Part shown: positions 10,412-22,235 of the stretch, one piece after another
Layout of the letters: each line of letters opens with the position of its first letter
Position numbering within the stretch: position 1 is the first letter of the stretch
Assembly: GCA_012295275.1 (NCBI GenBank)
Contig: CM022665.1
Coordinates: forward strand, 29,651,457-29,715,456
Direction of reading: 5' to 3'
DNA length: 64,000 nt
From: Chrysomallon squamiferum
Lineage: Eukaryota; Mollusca; Gastropoda; Neomphalida; Peltospiridae
The notes under the pieces: model-generated
The model's input: the letters and a program-made list of their open reading frames with translations, nothing else
What the model was told of the DNA's origin: nothing
Database searches by the model: none
Program-made: the position numbers and the translations under genes

Positions 10412-11571
10412 TACGGCCCTTAATACCAATTTACTATCTAAACATTTGGCCATGGTATCCCAACATTATTTAGGGAGACAGATCTTTTAAGTTTTAGACT
10501 AGGTAGGAGTGAACAGTTTGTACCACTAAACGATGAATATATTACGAAAAATCAACGACCAGGAAATAAAAAATATTATTACGCAAGTCCTTTTCAGTAA
10601 TAAATTACATATGTCTGTGTACGTTTATTAATTTGAAACCACATTCTGGAACATCTTGACAATGAAGAAAAATTGGTAAAAGATTTATATTGTGTAAATC
10701 AAAGAGTAATTATATTTGTTTAACGGCCTGAAGTGATGGAACTGTGTCGATAACAAACGCCTCGAGAGTAATTATACTTACAACAGTTATTACCGAAATA
10801 TATTGAGGTTTCTTTCACTACATATTCATTAATCATTCATTTATAATTTAGTTTTCACTGCATCTCACATTCATCTTTTTGTTTTCAATTTCGTAGACCG
10901 ATGAACTAAGAAGAAATATTTCATCTTCTGTTTTCAGTTTTAATATGATGCCGTTGTTTTTTGAATATTCGTAGATTGTTCTTTGCTTCTGTTTTCAGTT
11001 TATATTTAATTTCGTTTTTCATAATATGCATCGGTAGGGTTTACATATTATAAAAGAAAATGCAAATAGATATAATTATCTGATATAAATATGATATAAC
11101 TGTATAATATACTTGTACAAATACCGACTATTCTGCTGGGTTTCGAACTCACAGAGACGTTTGCGATGAAATTTATTATAACAGTCCAGACGTTATAATC
11201 ACGAAACCTGGCAAACTATTCGGACAAATTGAACATTACTATGAGCTGCTTAATGCTCTGTTATTCTAACTACAGCTGTCTGTTTTCAATTACTTTTCAT
11301 TTTCGTTTGTTTTCTGTTGACGTAGTTCGAAGCGTGCAATCTGTGGCTTCGACAGACAACAGAATGTACTTAATTTGTCAGAGAAAAAAGACAAAAAGAA
11401 GACCTTCGTCTTTTGTACCTTATATTTTGCAACCAGGAAATGTCAGTCTTCTTGAGAAAAACTGACATATGTAAATTAATAAGAGAAAATTATGAATTGT
11501 TGTCCTTTTAAAAGGAGAATCTAATTAAATTATATTTATTTCAATTTATCTGGCTTTTTTGTGATTTTGAA
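10412..11571. other. DNA enclosed by the inverted repeats
   Basis: AT-rich and without a supportable coding frame. The only structured item is the tRNA-like segment at 11131-11215. The frame at 11229-11465 has no recognisable motif. Confidence 0.5.
11131..11215 (-). repeat. tRNA-like sequence, probable decayed SINE head
   Basis: On the minus strand GAGTTCGAAACCCAGCAG (about 11149-11132) matches a pol III B box and T arm (GGTTCGANNCC). Upstream, GTTTGCCAGGTTTCGTGATT and ATAACGTCTGGACTGTTATA resemble D-arm and anticodon-arm sequence of a tRNA such as Asn or Val, but with an insertion that breaks the fold. It cannot be a working tRNA gene; a tRNA-derived SINE or tRNA pseudogene is the likely explanation. 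Confidence 0.35.
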
Positions 11572-11680
11572 ACCTACGCAAACTAAATTCTCAGAAGTAA
11601 AACAAATAATAGATATAAATATGAATTAATATGTATGAGCTTTCGAGCTATATATTCTAAACTCTAACATCATAGTATGT
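11572..11680 (-). repeat. Right copy of the 105-bp inverted repeat
   Basis: Inverted partner of 10307-10411, about 1.16 kb away. It contains GAGCTTTCGAGCTATA, itself a small palindrome present in both copies. No clear target duplication is visible outside the pair, so a composite element of about 1.37 kb remains a hypothesis. Confidence 0.8.
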
Positions 11681-11689
11681 ATATAAAAC

Positions 11690-12740
11690 AAAAGAAAAGA
11701 AGTAAATGAAACAAGACAAGCAATAATAAATAATCTTGTATGCTTTCTTGATCAGAATATGATAATGAAAATTGTCAAAATTAATTCTTTTATGTTAAGA
11801 ACAGCAGAAAAAAACACACGTTTACGTGAGATTTTGTAATATTAAGATAATAAAAGTATTAAATAGCACAGACACATGATAATTACAAAACTGATTAAAT
11901 CTTGATTTTTGTAGGATATAAAATTCGTAAGTATTTTAGTAGGATGAACTGCCTTGGGCCTATCAAATCCATCAACCTTATTTTTTTGTTCTCACAACTA
12001 TTCATCTCATTTCCATCCAGCGGACACACAGCTGATCCATTTTACAGTCGTTTCTCGTTTCTGTGTCATTTCGTTTCTAGCCCCATTGTTATCTCGAGGT
12101 CATTTTCTAGATTCTTTAACTATTGTGTCATGCAGTACTCATTTAAAGTCCATTTGCCAGTTTCTTGTAATAAGTTCATCACGATTTCGTCCTAAACTAG
12201 TTTGCCTGTAGTGTCTTGAATATCCAGTCTTTACGTGAAAAATCATTTTATAACAAAGAACAACAAAACTCCCTCAAATAACACTACTTTTAATAACAAT
12301 ACAAACAAATATTCCATGACGGATCGAATCGGAAATCACCTAATCTACTTTTATGTAACTACCAAAGTAACCTTAAAGGTATATTTTATTTTTACCACGC
12401 ACCACCGTAGTCATTGGCTGTATTTTTAACAAGTTTTATCAGTTTTTCTGACGAACTCTATCATCAAGACCGAACAGTGAAGTAACTCTTCATGTATTTC
12501 AAGATTCCCTGATAAATTACTTTCAGCACATAATTTATTATTTTACACTGCATACATTCATTCAGCAATGCCATATGTTTACATCTTCGAAAAGAAATAC
12601 TGTACAATCATATATTATTTTCATAGCTTCATGTACTTTAAGTCCTATTATTTAATTATTTATAGATAGATTTCTCTATAACCACCTACCTACTAAACTA
12701 TCTTTACTACATATCAACTACCGTCAGTCCCTAACATTCA
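11690..12740. other. Gene-free stretch with a reverse copy of the 8.1/8.4-kb repeat
   Basis: Positions 12073-12115 (containing CCATTGTTATCTCGAGGTCA) match, in reverse orientation, the repeat at 8367-8420, and two overlapping frames there share an APLLSR motif with the antisense reading of that repeat. The surrounding 11,940-12,230 is GC-richer than its flanks and may be the body of the same dispersed element. No gene is supportable. Confidence 0.35.
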
Positions 12741-12993
12741 TCTGTCTGTCTGTCATTTTATCTATCTCTACGTCTGTCGGTCTATCTCTCCATCTCTCCA
12801 TCTACCTGTCTGCCTATTTATCTTTCTCTGTCTGTCAATCAGTCTATCTACCCACTGACCTGTTTGTCTATTTATCTGTCTCTATGTCTGTCTGTCTATT
12901 TATCTTTCTCTATGTCTGTCTGTCTGTATGTCAATCCATCTGTCTGTCTGTCTGTCTATCCATCTGCCTGTCTGTTTGTCCACCTGCCTATCT
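12741..12993. repeat. Long imperfect (TCTG/TCTA)n tetranucleotide array
   Basis: About 250 bp of TCTG, TCTA, TTTA and CCATC units with heavy decay; a tetranucleotide satellite of the same motif as 8890-9010. Confidence 0.85.
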
Positions 12994-13239
12994 CTAACTT
13001 AATTTATGTTAAGGCCTCCTTTACATGATTACAAATATAAACAAACATGCACACGGATTTGCACGCTAGTCTAATATCTAACGCCAACTTATTTAGCTAA
13101 TCAAAATCATAAGTACATATTTTAAAACCGAATTTGCCTAATATAAAACACGAAGGAACGATCTTTAATTATACAAGCTGTAATCAAATTATTACCACTT
13201 GTGAAATAATTAACTTCCGTTGTAATTTCTCAAATATTT

Positions 13240-13735
13240 TATTAATTAAAATTCACGCGACGTACGAGCAGGTAATCCTCTCGATTTTGTAAAGGGAAGT
13301 CGTTAAAATACGTTTACAACGTGTAACAGGAACAGATGTTCCAAATGTAACAATGAACTTGTATTTTAATGGTACCTGTTGTATATCACCTGAAACTGAG
13401 TAGAATAAACACTCGTGGCGGACTACACCATTATGGGTTACTTGAGCCACAGATTAACAGCTCCCGCTTGGCTGGTGAAAAAGCATATAATGCTAATTTG
13501 CCTGGTCCGATAATATTTGCAGAAATCTTTCTCAGTCTAGGTGATGGTTCCTCTGCGAGCGTCGCTACAGAAAGTTGCACGATCTTCGAGTCGATAGATG
13601 TCATTGCCTGAATACGTCTTTCTCGGGCAACCAATCACAGCTAGTGAAGACGTGACTGTCTCCTCGATATATCAGTATTAAAATGCAGACAGGGAGCTAG
13701 TAAACTTCACTGCAGAGCGTAACTGGGATGAAGTA
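13240..13735. promoter_or_regulatory. GC-richer island, possible promoter upstream of the GPCR
   Basis: This segment is visibly richer in G, C and CpG than the DNA on both sides and contains no simple repeat. AACCAATCACAGC at 13629-13641 is a CCAAT box on the plus strand (its complement serves the minus strand), followed about 30 bp on by TCGATATATCAGTATTAAAA, a weak TATA-like stretch, and AGACGTGACTG. Overlapping frames on both strands (plus 13369-13611; minus 13431-13634 and 13253-13450) look less repeat-like than most, so an old coding fragment is the alternative. It sits 1.6 kb upstream of the GPCR exon, and its role as that gene's promoter is inferred from position only. Confidence 0.35.
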
Positions 13736-14624
13736 TTTTTTCTTTAAATTGTGAATGTGGAAGAAAAGTATATTATTTTAAATGTGAATATGGAACAAAT
13801 CGTTTTTTTCTTTTAAATATTAAAGTGGAAGAAAAATTATTTTGTTTTGCTCTTAACAGTGAACATAAAATCGTGATCAAAAAAAAAAAAAAAAACACCA
13901 AAAAACCCCACAACTGTATCAATAGGTTTGTCTACATATAAAAGGATTAATGTGTTTTCAATATAAAACTGGATTTTCAAGAATTAAATGAAAAGTCTGA
14001 GATGAACGGGAAAAGAGAAAAGTGAACGACACACGAGCTTAAAGTGATATAATTCGTCAAATTCATTTTTTACATCTGACTTTAAAAATCAATTGTTTTT
14101 TTTATAAACATTATGAAGAAATAACTTTAGGAATTTTAAGCCATGTGAATGTTTAAGAACTTTATAGAAAATATTACTTTCACATAATTAAAAGATTTTC
14201 TATATAATGCCAAATTAAACTTTGACATTCATGGAAGTTTGTTCTTGACTGATTTCGGATCACCGAGACACACGTATATCTCTGGACAGAGTAAGAAAAA
14301 TAGTTAAATAAACAATAAATAAAAATAATAAAAGTAAAAATAAAATTAAAATACTTTGAATACTTTCCACAGCTGGTTGCAGTACTGCTCCTCAGAGAAC
14401 AAGATAGGTAATCAGGATTACATACTCGAAGACGCTTTGATACTTCTCACCTGCACTCTTTCAGGATTCTTCAACAAAATTAAAAAGCAAAATGCTGAAG
14501 AAGTGATAAAACAAGAACCAAAAATAAAAGAATTAAAAGTGAGATAAAAACAGTAAAAAAAAAAAAAAAAAAAAAAAAATAATTTAAAAAAATCAATAAA
14601 TGTAAAAAAAATAAAATAAAAAAA

Positions 14625-14710
14625 ATCACGTCTCCATTTACATCAGCTTCAAAGATAAAAACTATTCAATGCCAAAAGCTGACATGTGTCGTCTTTATCA
14701 GGAATAAGCA
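14625..14710 (+). repeat. Copy 1 of an 86-bp direct duplication
   Basis: The segment running from ATCACGTCTCCATTTACATC to CTTTATCAGGAATAAGCA recurs at 14851-14936 in the same orientation, equal in length and differing at about 8 positions. The 226-bp period includes purine-rich filler (GAAGAA, AAT runs), suggesting one local tandem duplication. Confidence 0.9.
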
Positions 14711-14850
14711 GAAGAAGTGAAAATCAAGAAAAAAAGAAAAGAAGTAAAAGTAATTAAAAAAACAGTACAAAATAATAATAATAATAACAATAAAATAATT
14801 TAATAATAATAATAAGAAGAAGAAGAAGAAGAAGAAAAAAAAGAAGAAAA

Positions 14851-14936
14851 ATCACGTCTACATTTACATCAGCTTCAAAGATAAAAACTATTCAGTGCCA
14901 AAAGGTGACACACATCGTCTTTATCAGGAATAAGCA
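14851..14936 (+). repeat. Copy 2 of the 86-bp direct duplication
   Basis: Partner of 14625-14710. The filler before it is (AAT)n and (AAG)n at 14770-14848. Both copies lie in the presumed 5' flank or untranslated region of the GPCR gene. Confidence 0.9.
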
Positions 14937-15358
14937 AGATGCTTAAAACATTTTTAAAATTATATTTATAAAAGGCTGTTCAAACGTTTGATCCTGTCTG
15001 TTGCTGTACATAAACCTCTAAAGAGAAAACATCCACCACAGCTGTTCTACATACGCGATAATTGGTACTACGGCCAGCGGCTACTGACGGACATAAGCAA
15101 TTTTCTTTATCTAAATTATGTATTGTTTTATCGTATATGAAAATATAGTATAAGTGAACTGTTCGGAAAATTATTTTCAATTTTCATTTAATGATTGTTT
15201 TTTTTTTGTTGTTTTTTTTTTGCTTTGTCGTTGCCGTTGCTGATGTTTTCCTTCATAAGGGAAACTAAATAACTGATTTATTTTCGGATAAGAGTTGATT
15301 TTGAACTGTAAAAAGTGAAACAAGAGTGTTGACATTTTGAAAAATAAAACTTTTCAAA

Positions 15359-15858
15359 ATGAATTCGGCTACACCTCGACCGATATTGTACGAGACAGTG
15401 AACACGTCATATCAGACTATAAACATGATTTTCCTCAGTAACAGTACACTGGGAAACTTCAACGAAACTGCAGTGCCTAAAGACGACATAGACAATGAAA
15501 TATGTAATGTTATGTCACTTCCACACCGAGACTTTACCCAAATCCCGGCCGTGACATTAACAATAGCTCTTGTGTACATCATCATCATCATTCTGGCCAT
15601 CACAGGCAACTCTCTTGTCATCATGACGGTGTGGCGAAACAAACACATGCACACAGTGACCAACTACTATATTGTGAATCTCGCCATATCTGATTTATTA
15701 GTTTCCTCCATCGTGATGCCGCTAAAATTATTGGAGTATACAGCACCATGTCACTGGCATGTCTTCGGAAGTGACGCACTGTGTTCAGTTCTGTACTATC
15801 TTTTGCCAATCTTTGTCTTTGCCAGTGTACTCACCTTGGTTGCCATATCGTTGGAAAG
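15359..15858 (+). CDS. First coding exon of a rhodopsin-family (class A) neuropeptide-type GPCR
   Basis: A seven-transmembrane receptor at the cell surface, coupling ligand binding to G proteins. The start is ATG 15359 (an in-frame TGA lies 21 nt upstream). Residues 1-62 are an extracellular tail with N-glycosylation sequons at N15, N28 and N35 and a Cys at 49. TM1 covers about 65-91 with the G83-N84 signature; the first loop is WRNKHMHTVTNY; TM2 about 101-125 carries LAISD with the conserved D112 (2.50); the first extracellular loop has W133 in the WxFG motif; C142 is the conserved TM3 Cys; TM3 runs about 143-165 (PIFVFASVLTLVAISLER). The exon stops after E166-R167 of the 'DRY' position, where AG|GTAAGT at 15859 is a strong donor (phase 2). 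A stop follows at once if unspliced. TM4-TM7 are missing from the window. The TM3 text suggests a peptide receptor; a trissin-receptor-like type is my leading guess, with CCK-like and other peptide groups as alternatives. Confidence 0.9.
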
Positions 15859-17633
15859 GTAAGTAGTAAATAATATCATGTCCACCTTCCTAATAAACAA
15901 CAACAACAGCAACAACAGCAAAACAAACAAAGATAAAACAACAACAAAAAAAAAAAAAAAAAAAAAAAACCCACAGCAACACCAAGAAAGAAACAAACAA
16001 AAAGACAGGATAAATATTTAATTAAAATATGTAAATTTATAATTAAATGTTTATTTAATTTTTCACTGGTATTTTGGCCATCTTTACAGGAAACCAAGAA
16101 AGTCTTATTCATGCTTTAATTTCTGAAACAAACTGTTCCTTTTTTTTTTGAGTGTGTTTGTCTCTGCACTTGAGTATTTTATTTTTCTATGTGTTTGTCA
16201 ATATATTATTATATTTAAATGTCTTGTTTTATACGTTCCTGAAAGCAGAATCTTTTATGTCAATGATTCCTGATCCGTGGGCAGCATAAATAAACAAACT
16301 GCGCTGCCTTATCCATCCCAGGGAACACATGTCATGAATTTGTTAGAGAAATCTTGACATAAAGATTGACCAGTATTTAAACATTTTATTGATGCATTAT
16401 TGTAAATATGGATTAACACAACCATAACGAATTCAATACATTGTATTCCTACATTAATTCCGCTATTAAAAACCAGTCTTTGAAATCGAGATACGAAGAT
16501 GACTGAAGAGTGTAGTAATTGGCTGAAATGCTTATCTCCCACAGCTGGCACTGGTGGTGTAAGTTACAGCGTGTGGGTAACGTCATAAGCTATCAGACTG
16601 ATACGTCAGAGCAGTCTGATGGGACTGGTTTAAGTGTATTGCTACTGACAGGTGATGGCGAAATATCTGGCCTCTCTTTGTACGCTCTTTATTCTTATTA
16701 ATCTGAAAGATCAGCGGTTGAATAAAAGGAAAATCGATTTTAAATGATAGTGTTGATCGATTGTAAATTTTTATGATCAGTTTCCAATGCTGATTTATTT
16801 AAAATATTCTTCAGTGTTGTTTTATTTGTGTTCTTTAATTTTCGTTACTGTTAGGTTTGTAGAAGCGGTGGTTTTATCAACAATTTGGATTTCTAACAAA
16901 TATTTACTCTTAAATTGTTAACATTAAACCCAGTTTCAACTCTTATATTTTCTGGGAAGAAATGGCCGTAAAGTCATAACGAATATAAATAAATAAATAT
17001 ATATATATATATTCGTTATATTTAAAATGCTATCAACCATTACCTTAAACACAACTAAAGATATGTTTTTGTATTTGTGTGTTTCTGTGCGTGGGTGTTT
17101 GTGTGGATGGAGGTGTTGGTGTGCGTGGCTCTATGAATGGTATACACGTGTTGGAAAAAGAAAGATACTGACTGTAGAAAACAAAGCTAAAGAGGCGAAG
17201 AAAGAAACATTTGTTTTGTTGTTTTTTTTTTTTTTTTTTTCAAATCATGCTCAAACGTGCTTAAGATAAGACATGTCAGTAACTGTTTTCTAACCCATCT
17301 TTACTGTAATCATAACTCAAAGAACACACAAAATAAAAACATGTCCAAGACAATGAGTAATGTTATTTAGAAACTGATATCATAATAAAATATTAACTAT
17401 ATCTAAATTAGACACAGGCAAATATATTGTTAGTTTGTTGTATGGATAAACGGACATATAGATAGCTATATAGACACATTCAGGTAGATAGAAAAATGTA
17501 TAGGTAGGTATATGGATAGAATTACACAAAGAAGGAGAATAGAAAAAACCCAGCAGACAACAGAGAAAGAGAAGAAGAATGAAACTTCTTTGTTTTATAT
17601 CAGGTACAAATGCACTTAGATTAAATCATATTA
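15859..17633 (+). other. Start of the GPCR's first coding intron
   Basis: Begins with the donor GTAAGTAG. Holds poly-A at 15945-15969, poly-T at 17220-17240 and a short (AT)n at 16999-17012. The 16,290-16,700 part is non-repetitive and GC-richer (for example GAAGAGTGTAGTAATTGGCT near 16505), with weak frames on both strands; it looks like a dispersed element but I cannot name it. No frame shows TM4-TM7 motifs. Confidence 0.5.
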
Positions 17634-17887
17634 TTAATTATTTTCTTGGCCATCTTTGAAGTGGGCACAGATTACGACAGACCCAGTAGCTGGTCTTTGT
17701 AACTGATATCTATTAAGTAACTTCTTTACTGGGCTTACAAGATGTAATCCTCCAAGACGTACAAATCCCTTCAATCCGGCAACATGGTACGAGTCATCAG
17801 CAATTGTTATTACAAAAAGTCTGGAGGATGTAGTCTTGTCAAGTACTGCTGGTGTCTGGCAGTGGCGCTCACAAAACTCGTGAATCA
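17634..17887 (-). CDS. Probable terminal coding exon of an unidentified minus-strand gene
   Basis: Reading leftward from a good acceptor (AAATCTTTCAG at 17898-17888), the frame runs 83 codons to TAA at 17636-17634. The peptide begins IHEFCERHCQTPAVLDKTTS, continues RLFVITIADDSYHVAGLKGF and ends with SVVICAHFKDGQENN. Codon composition is balanced, GC is higher than in the surrounding DNA, and low-complexity residues are few, unlike chance frames here. The frame stays open upstream of the acceptor to a TTG at 17930 but without an ATG, which supports splicing. It lies antisense within the presumed GPCR intron. Upstream exons would lie at higher coordinates; none was found, and no AATAAA follows closely, so a retained pseudogene exon is possible. 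The two CxxxC-spaced Cys and the beta-rich pattern suggest a folded domain. I do not recognise the family. Confidence 0.5.
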
Positions 17888-17939
17888 CTGAAAGATTTAC
17901 GTTAAGTATACCGAAATCTACTGTAATCAATACTCAGAA

Positions 17940-18716
17940 CTGTTCACTCAATAAGTCTGTAGTCCTGCCGTTCTCTAGCTATTGCCCATTATCGTCGCTG
18001 AGGCCAGTTTTCATAATTTACGGCAGCATTTCTCGGCTCCCGTGATACTATACATCTGCAGTTTGCATGCCGCGTGACATCATTAATCTGAAGTGGGACG
18101 AATAGATGAGGTCATATAACTAATTAGACTGGAAATTACTATTTTTATTTTATTTATTTTATTTTATTTATTTTTTTTAAATACAAAATGCATTTTCAGA
18201 TTAAAAGTTAGATGGATATTGGACATGCAATAGCAGATGTGTCTACTGAGATTGGAATTATTGCAAATATGCATTACGTTGTACACACAAACGTTGTAAT
18301 ATGTTAGGTTCACGCCTGTAACAGCTTTTTGTTAATGGATTGAATGAACATTTTGACTTAGTTCCAGTTATTATTTTATGTTGTCTCTGTTTTTGAAGTT
18401 ATTGTTCATTTATTTTTATTTTGTGGGGGTTTGTTGTTTTTATTTCGGAGGGGATGGTTGTTGTTTGTTTTGTTATATTTGTATTGTTATATAATACATA
18501 TAATATTATCTGTTTTGACTACAACAGTATCTTACTTACAACTACTTTAAGGATATATTTTCTTAGTCTATTGCACAATCTGGCTTTGCATAATTCTAGA
18601 AAGGAGAGATTAGCACCAACAAATTAACTTTCAGTTTAGGTTATAGTCATCAAAATCTAACATTTAGAAAATAATCTAAGTTTGATTTTGCATCACGATA
18701 TTCAGATCTTCAAAAG

Positions 18717-18764
<48 letters not shown>

Positions 18765-19845
18765 CTTAAATCGTTAATAATCATCTGTAAAGTCAGATGA
18801 TGATAAACAGAATTCGTTATAATTCACCAATGATGTTGTCTACAATATTTCTGAAATTATATACATTAAAGTGATTTCAGCTGTGTAATGGTAAAGGAAG
18901 AGAAATAATAAACACTTCGTCATACTCACTTGATGTCTTCGGCGAACAGCTCATACAAATGATGAAATCAGAGGCGTATTTGCTATAAGAATCTTAAGCT
19001 GAGATAAAAAAAAAAAAAAAAAGTATTCTTTTGAAATATGACGTCTTTTATGTTATAAAAATATCATCATGCTGTTTTATTATTTTAAAATTACAGTGTT
19101 AATGAAAAAACCTTTTAATTTTATTTTTTGTTTATTTAATTTTAGTACAACTGGTTAGTTTGAGATTTCAGCGTACGAAGTAAACAAAAAATCTCTTTTG
19201 AACACAACGATTGAAATGACGTATTTGCCTTTGCAAATGTTAATCTAGATTATAAAAAAAAAAAAAAATAGAAAAAAAAAAAAACTTAATCCAAGAATTA
19301 TGAAAAAGAATAAGTAATTCTGGTTTTGGCTGGAATATTATTTAACAGCGACAACAATATCATCCTCAAATGGCTAAGCATAAGAAATATAATTGTCTCA
19401 ACACGTTACTCTGTCATAAAGAAAGATGAGCTTTACTATATTGCACTGATTGTTTTCTTGTCTATTTTGACTAATCAATTTTCATAAAATGTTCAGTAAA
19501 ACACATATAAATTTATAAGAACAATCAAATTAATGTCCTGACAGTTATCGACCGTGTTACCATCTATTTTGTCTTTTTATATATAACTTTGAATTGAGAA
19601 GTTCCTTTGATAGCGAACGCTTCATTGCTTTCATAACAATTCTCTAAAAACAATGCATGCTTGACATTTAATAATAAATGCTGTTGTTTAAACTGAAACA
19701 ATTAGGGTAGAGACGCGAAATAAGTAGTTAAATTCTTTTATTTTTACGTAATGGCATTTGGATCGTCAAAAAGACTTAAGTATATATAATTTTGTATTAT
19801 TTTATTTTTGAAATATACTGCCAAGATAATATTTATTATATTTAA

Positions 19846-19849
<4 letters not shown>
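17940..19849. other. Intronic or intergenic DNA, no gene seen
   Basis: The 17,940-18,125 part is a GC-richer non-repetitive patch adjoining the antisense exon. The rest is AT-rich, with (AT)n and poly-T at 18722-18764, poly-A at 19004-19022 and interrupted poly-A at 19253-19285. Nothing coding is supportable. Confidence 0.5.

Positions 19850-19922
<73 letters not shown>
19850..19922. repeat. (GA)n microsatellite, about 36 copies
   Basis: Pure AG/GA run. Confidence 0.95.
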
Positions 19923-19923
<1 letters not shown>

Positions 19924-22235
19924 ATAACTATCGTATATAAAATAATGTATGCACCGTTGAAATAATTCTAACTTATGCATTACTGAAATCATATGCACTG
20001 CTATAAAATTACTGTGTTTCTTATTCGTTTAGAAGGTAGCACTAGCTATTTTGTTAAAATAGCTTTGCACACCATATTTAACCTGAGTTGCCCTTCCTCT
20101 TCCTGCTAATTTTCAATAATTATATCTGTGGCTAAAAAAAAAAAAAAAAACAACATATTTATGATGATAAAAATATGTTTATATTTTCATTCATTTAAAA
20201 AAAAAGAGAAGTAGTTTATCAATAATTAGCAACAACAGTTTCTGAATCTGTAGTCATGTGGAAAATCATATGAAATGTCAAGGATTCTATTTATAAATGT
20301 TAACAGTGATTCCATCTTTTACTAAAACTAACTTGAGATTTACAATATCACTTTTAAATAACAGTTTAACATATTAATACTAGCACTGACATAGACAAAT
20401 AACCCTGACTGACGGTATTCTGTTAAGCTTACATATTTCTGTAAGACAGAAACGGGGAAAAAAAAAAAAAAAAAATAAAATAAAATAAAAAAAAAACCAT
20501 CAAAGACATTATTTAAATAATAAATAAATAAATAAAAGTACAGAAAAAAGAAGCCATCAATAGTAATAACAAAATAGAATCAACAACAACAAAGGCTTGA
20601 TAAATAAATAAATAAATAAAAACACCACAACCCCCCAAAAACAAAACTACACCAAACAGAAAAAAAAACAACAAAAAAAACAAACAAACAAATACTGACA
20701 AAAACAAAGAAAACCCCAGATGAACTTTTTTTTTCAGTTGCATTTCACTGGTTTTGACATAGATATTAAAAAATAAAATGCCCATGACAATAACTGCAAG
20801 ACTTGTATGTGACTGTTTTCTCACTAAAAACATTGCTATGAGCAGCTATAGTAACAACAACAACAACAACAACAGCAACAAAAACAATAACAACAACAAC
20901 AACAAGAATAATAATAATAATAATAATAATAACAACAGTAAATTTAAAAAGCCTAACGCTTTATTTCTCTGAATGAATATATTATTAATTTTATTTTTCA
21001 CAAACTTTATCACCATCAGTTTCATTATTTGATGAATTCTTTTGTTCCTGTTCTCTTTTTTTGTTTTGTTTCCTATTTTTTTTTTTTTTTTTTCCTTTTT
21101 TAAACCTCTTCCAGGTTGTGAAACAACAAATTAAGTTTTGTTTGTATTCATTCCACGATCACTACAATACGGAAACTGTACATGATTGATAACTTTATCA
21201 GAATGTATTAGCTTTTTTTTTTTTTTTCTAAACGTATCATCAGACAACCTATTTTCGTTCTAATGCAATCAGTTTTAATAACCTCCATTCTCAGTTGGCT
21301 GTTAGACCACGGCTACAGTCGATTTGGTTCATACAAACAAATGTCATCAAGATGATAATAACAAAACCTAGATAGTTTTGCAGTTAACAAAAATAAATTA
21401 AATAAATAAATAAATAAATAATAGAAAAACAATATGACAAAGGGGAAATAAAAAGATTATGCTTATATATAGATGTGTTAATAAAAAAAAAAATATATAA
21501 GTCAGTCAATATTTTCTTTTTTTCCCGTCAGCTCAACACACTTATTATTATTATTATTAATTTTTCAAACATAATGGTAATGACAGGAAATCCGACGCCA
21601 TTCCATGCCTGCACTAACGCATTTACAAGAATTTGTCAGACATTTTCTAAAAAAGTGAGAAATACGAAGAATATATATATATATATTTTAAATATATATA
21701 TAAACAAAAAACATTCTTCCCATTATGAGAAATATCTCTTTTTTGTAATATGCCAGAAAACATCTAACACACTCAGTTTGCCGTCACTGAAAAGGTTAGA
21801 TCCTACGACCCGTCACGCCTACAATCCACTCTTTAAGGTACATAACAGCTCCCAAATTAGAAATAAAACTAATATGCGTTATAAAGTGTTTCTTTACAGT
21901 GATCAGTTTATAAATATAGCATTAAGTACCACAAACCAATCATTGGATAGTCCAATTAAAAGAAAGTGCTTATAAACATAGTTATATTTTGGAGTGACAA
22001 ATTGAATTGTGTCTCTTTGAGTTTATATTTCCAGTTTATTTTTAGTTTTGACCTTTTATTTCTTTCTTCTAATGTGACTGAAATGTGTTACTTGCAAAAT
22101 AAGCAGTATTAATTGCTGAGATTTAAGAACAGCTTGAAAATAAACAAACCAAAAAATAAAATAAAATAAAATAAAATAAATAATGGACTTTTTTCCAGCA
22201 GTATTAGAAAATTAACTATAAAACTATTTCATGGT
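19923..22235. other. Gene-free, homopolymer-rich stretch
   Basis: Contains poly-A runs (20133-20150, 20458-20476), A/C-rich low-complexity DNA at 20520-20710, (CAA)n then (AAT)n at 20853-20938, and poly-T at 21068-21092 and 21213-21227. The 166-codon frame at 21475-21975 crosses (AT)n and (ATT)n runs and shows no family motif, so I do not call it a gene. Confidence 0.5.

Noticed and set aside
21475-21975. 166-codon open frame, the second longest in the window
   Set aside because: It crosses (AT)n and (ATT)n runs, has Lys/Asn/Ile/Ser-driven composition, and shows no domain or splice evidence.
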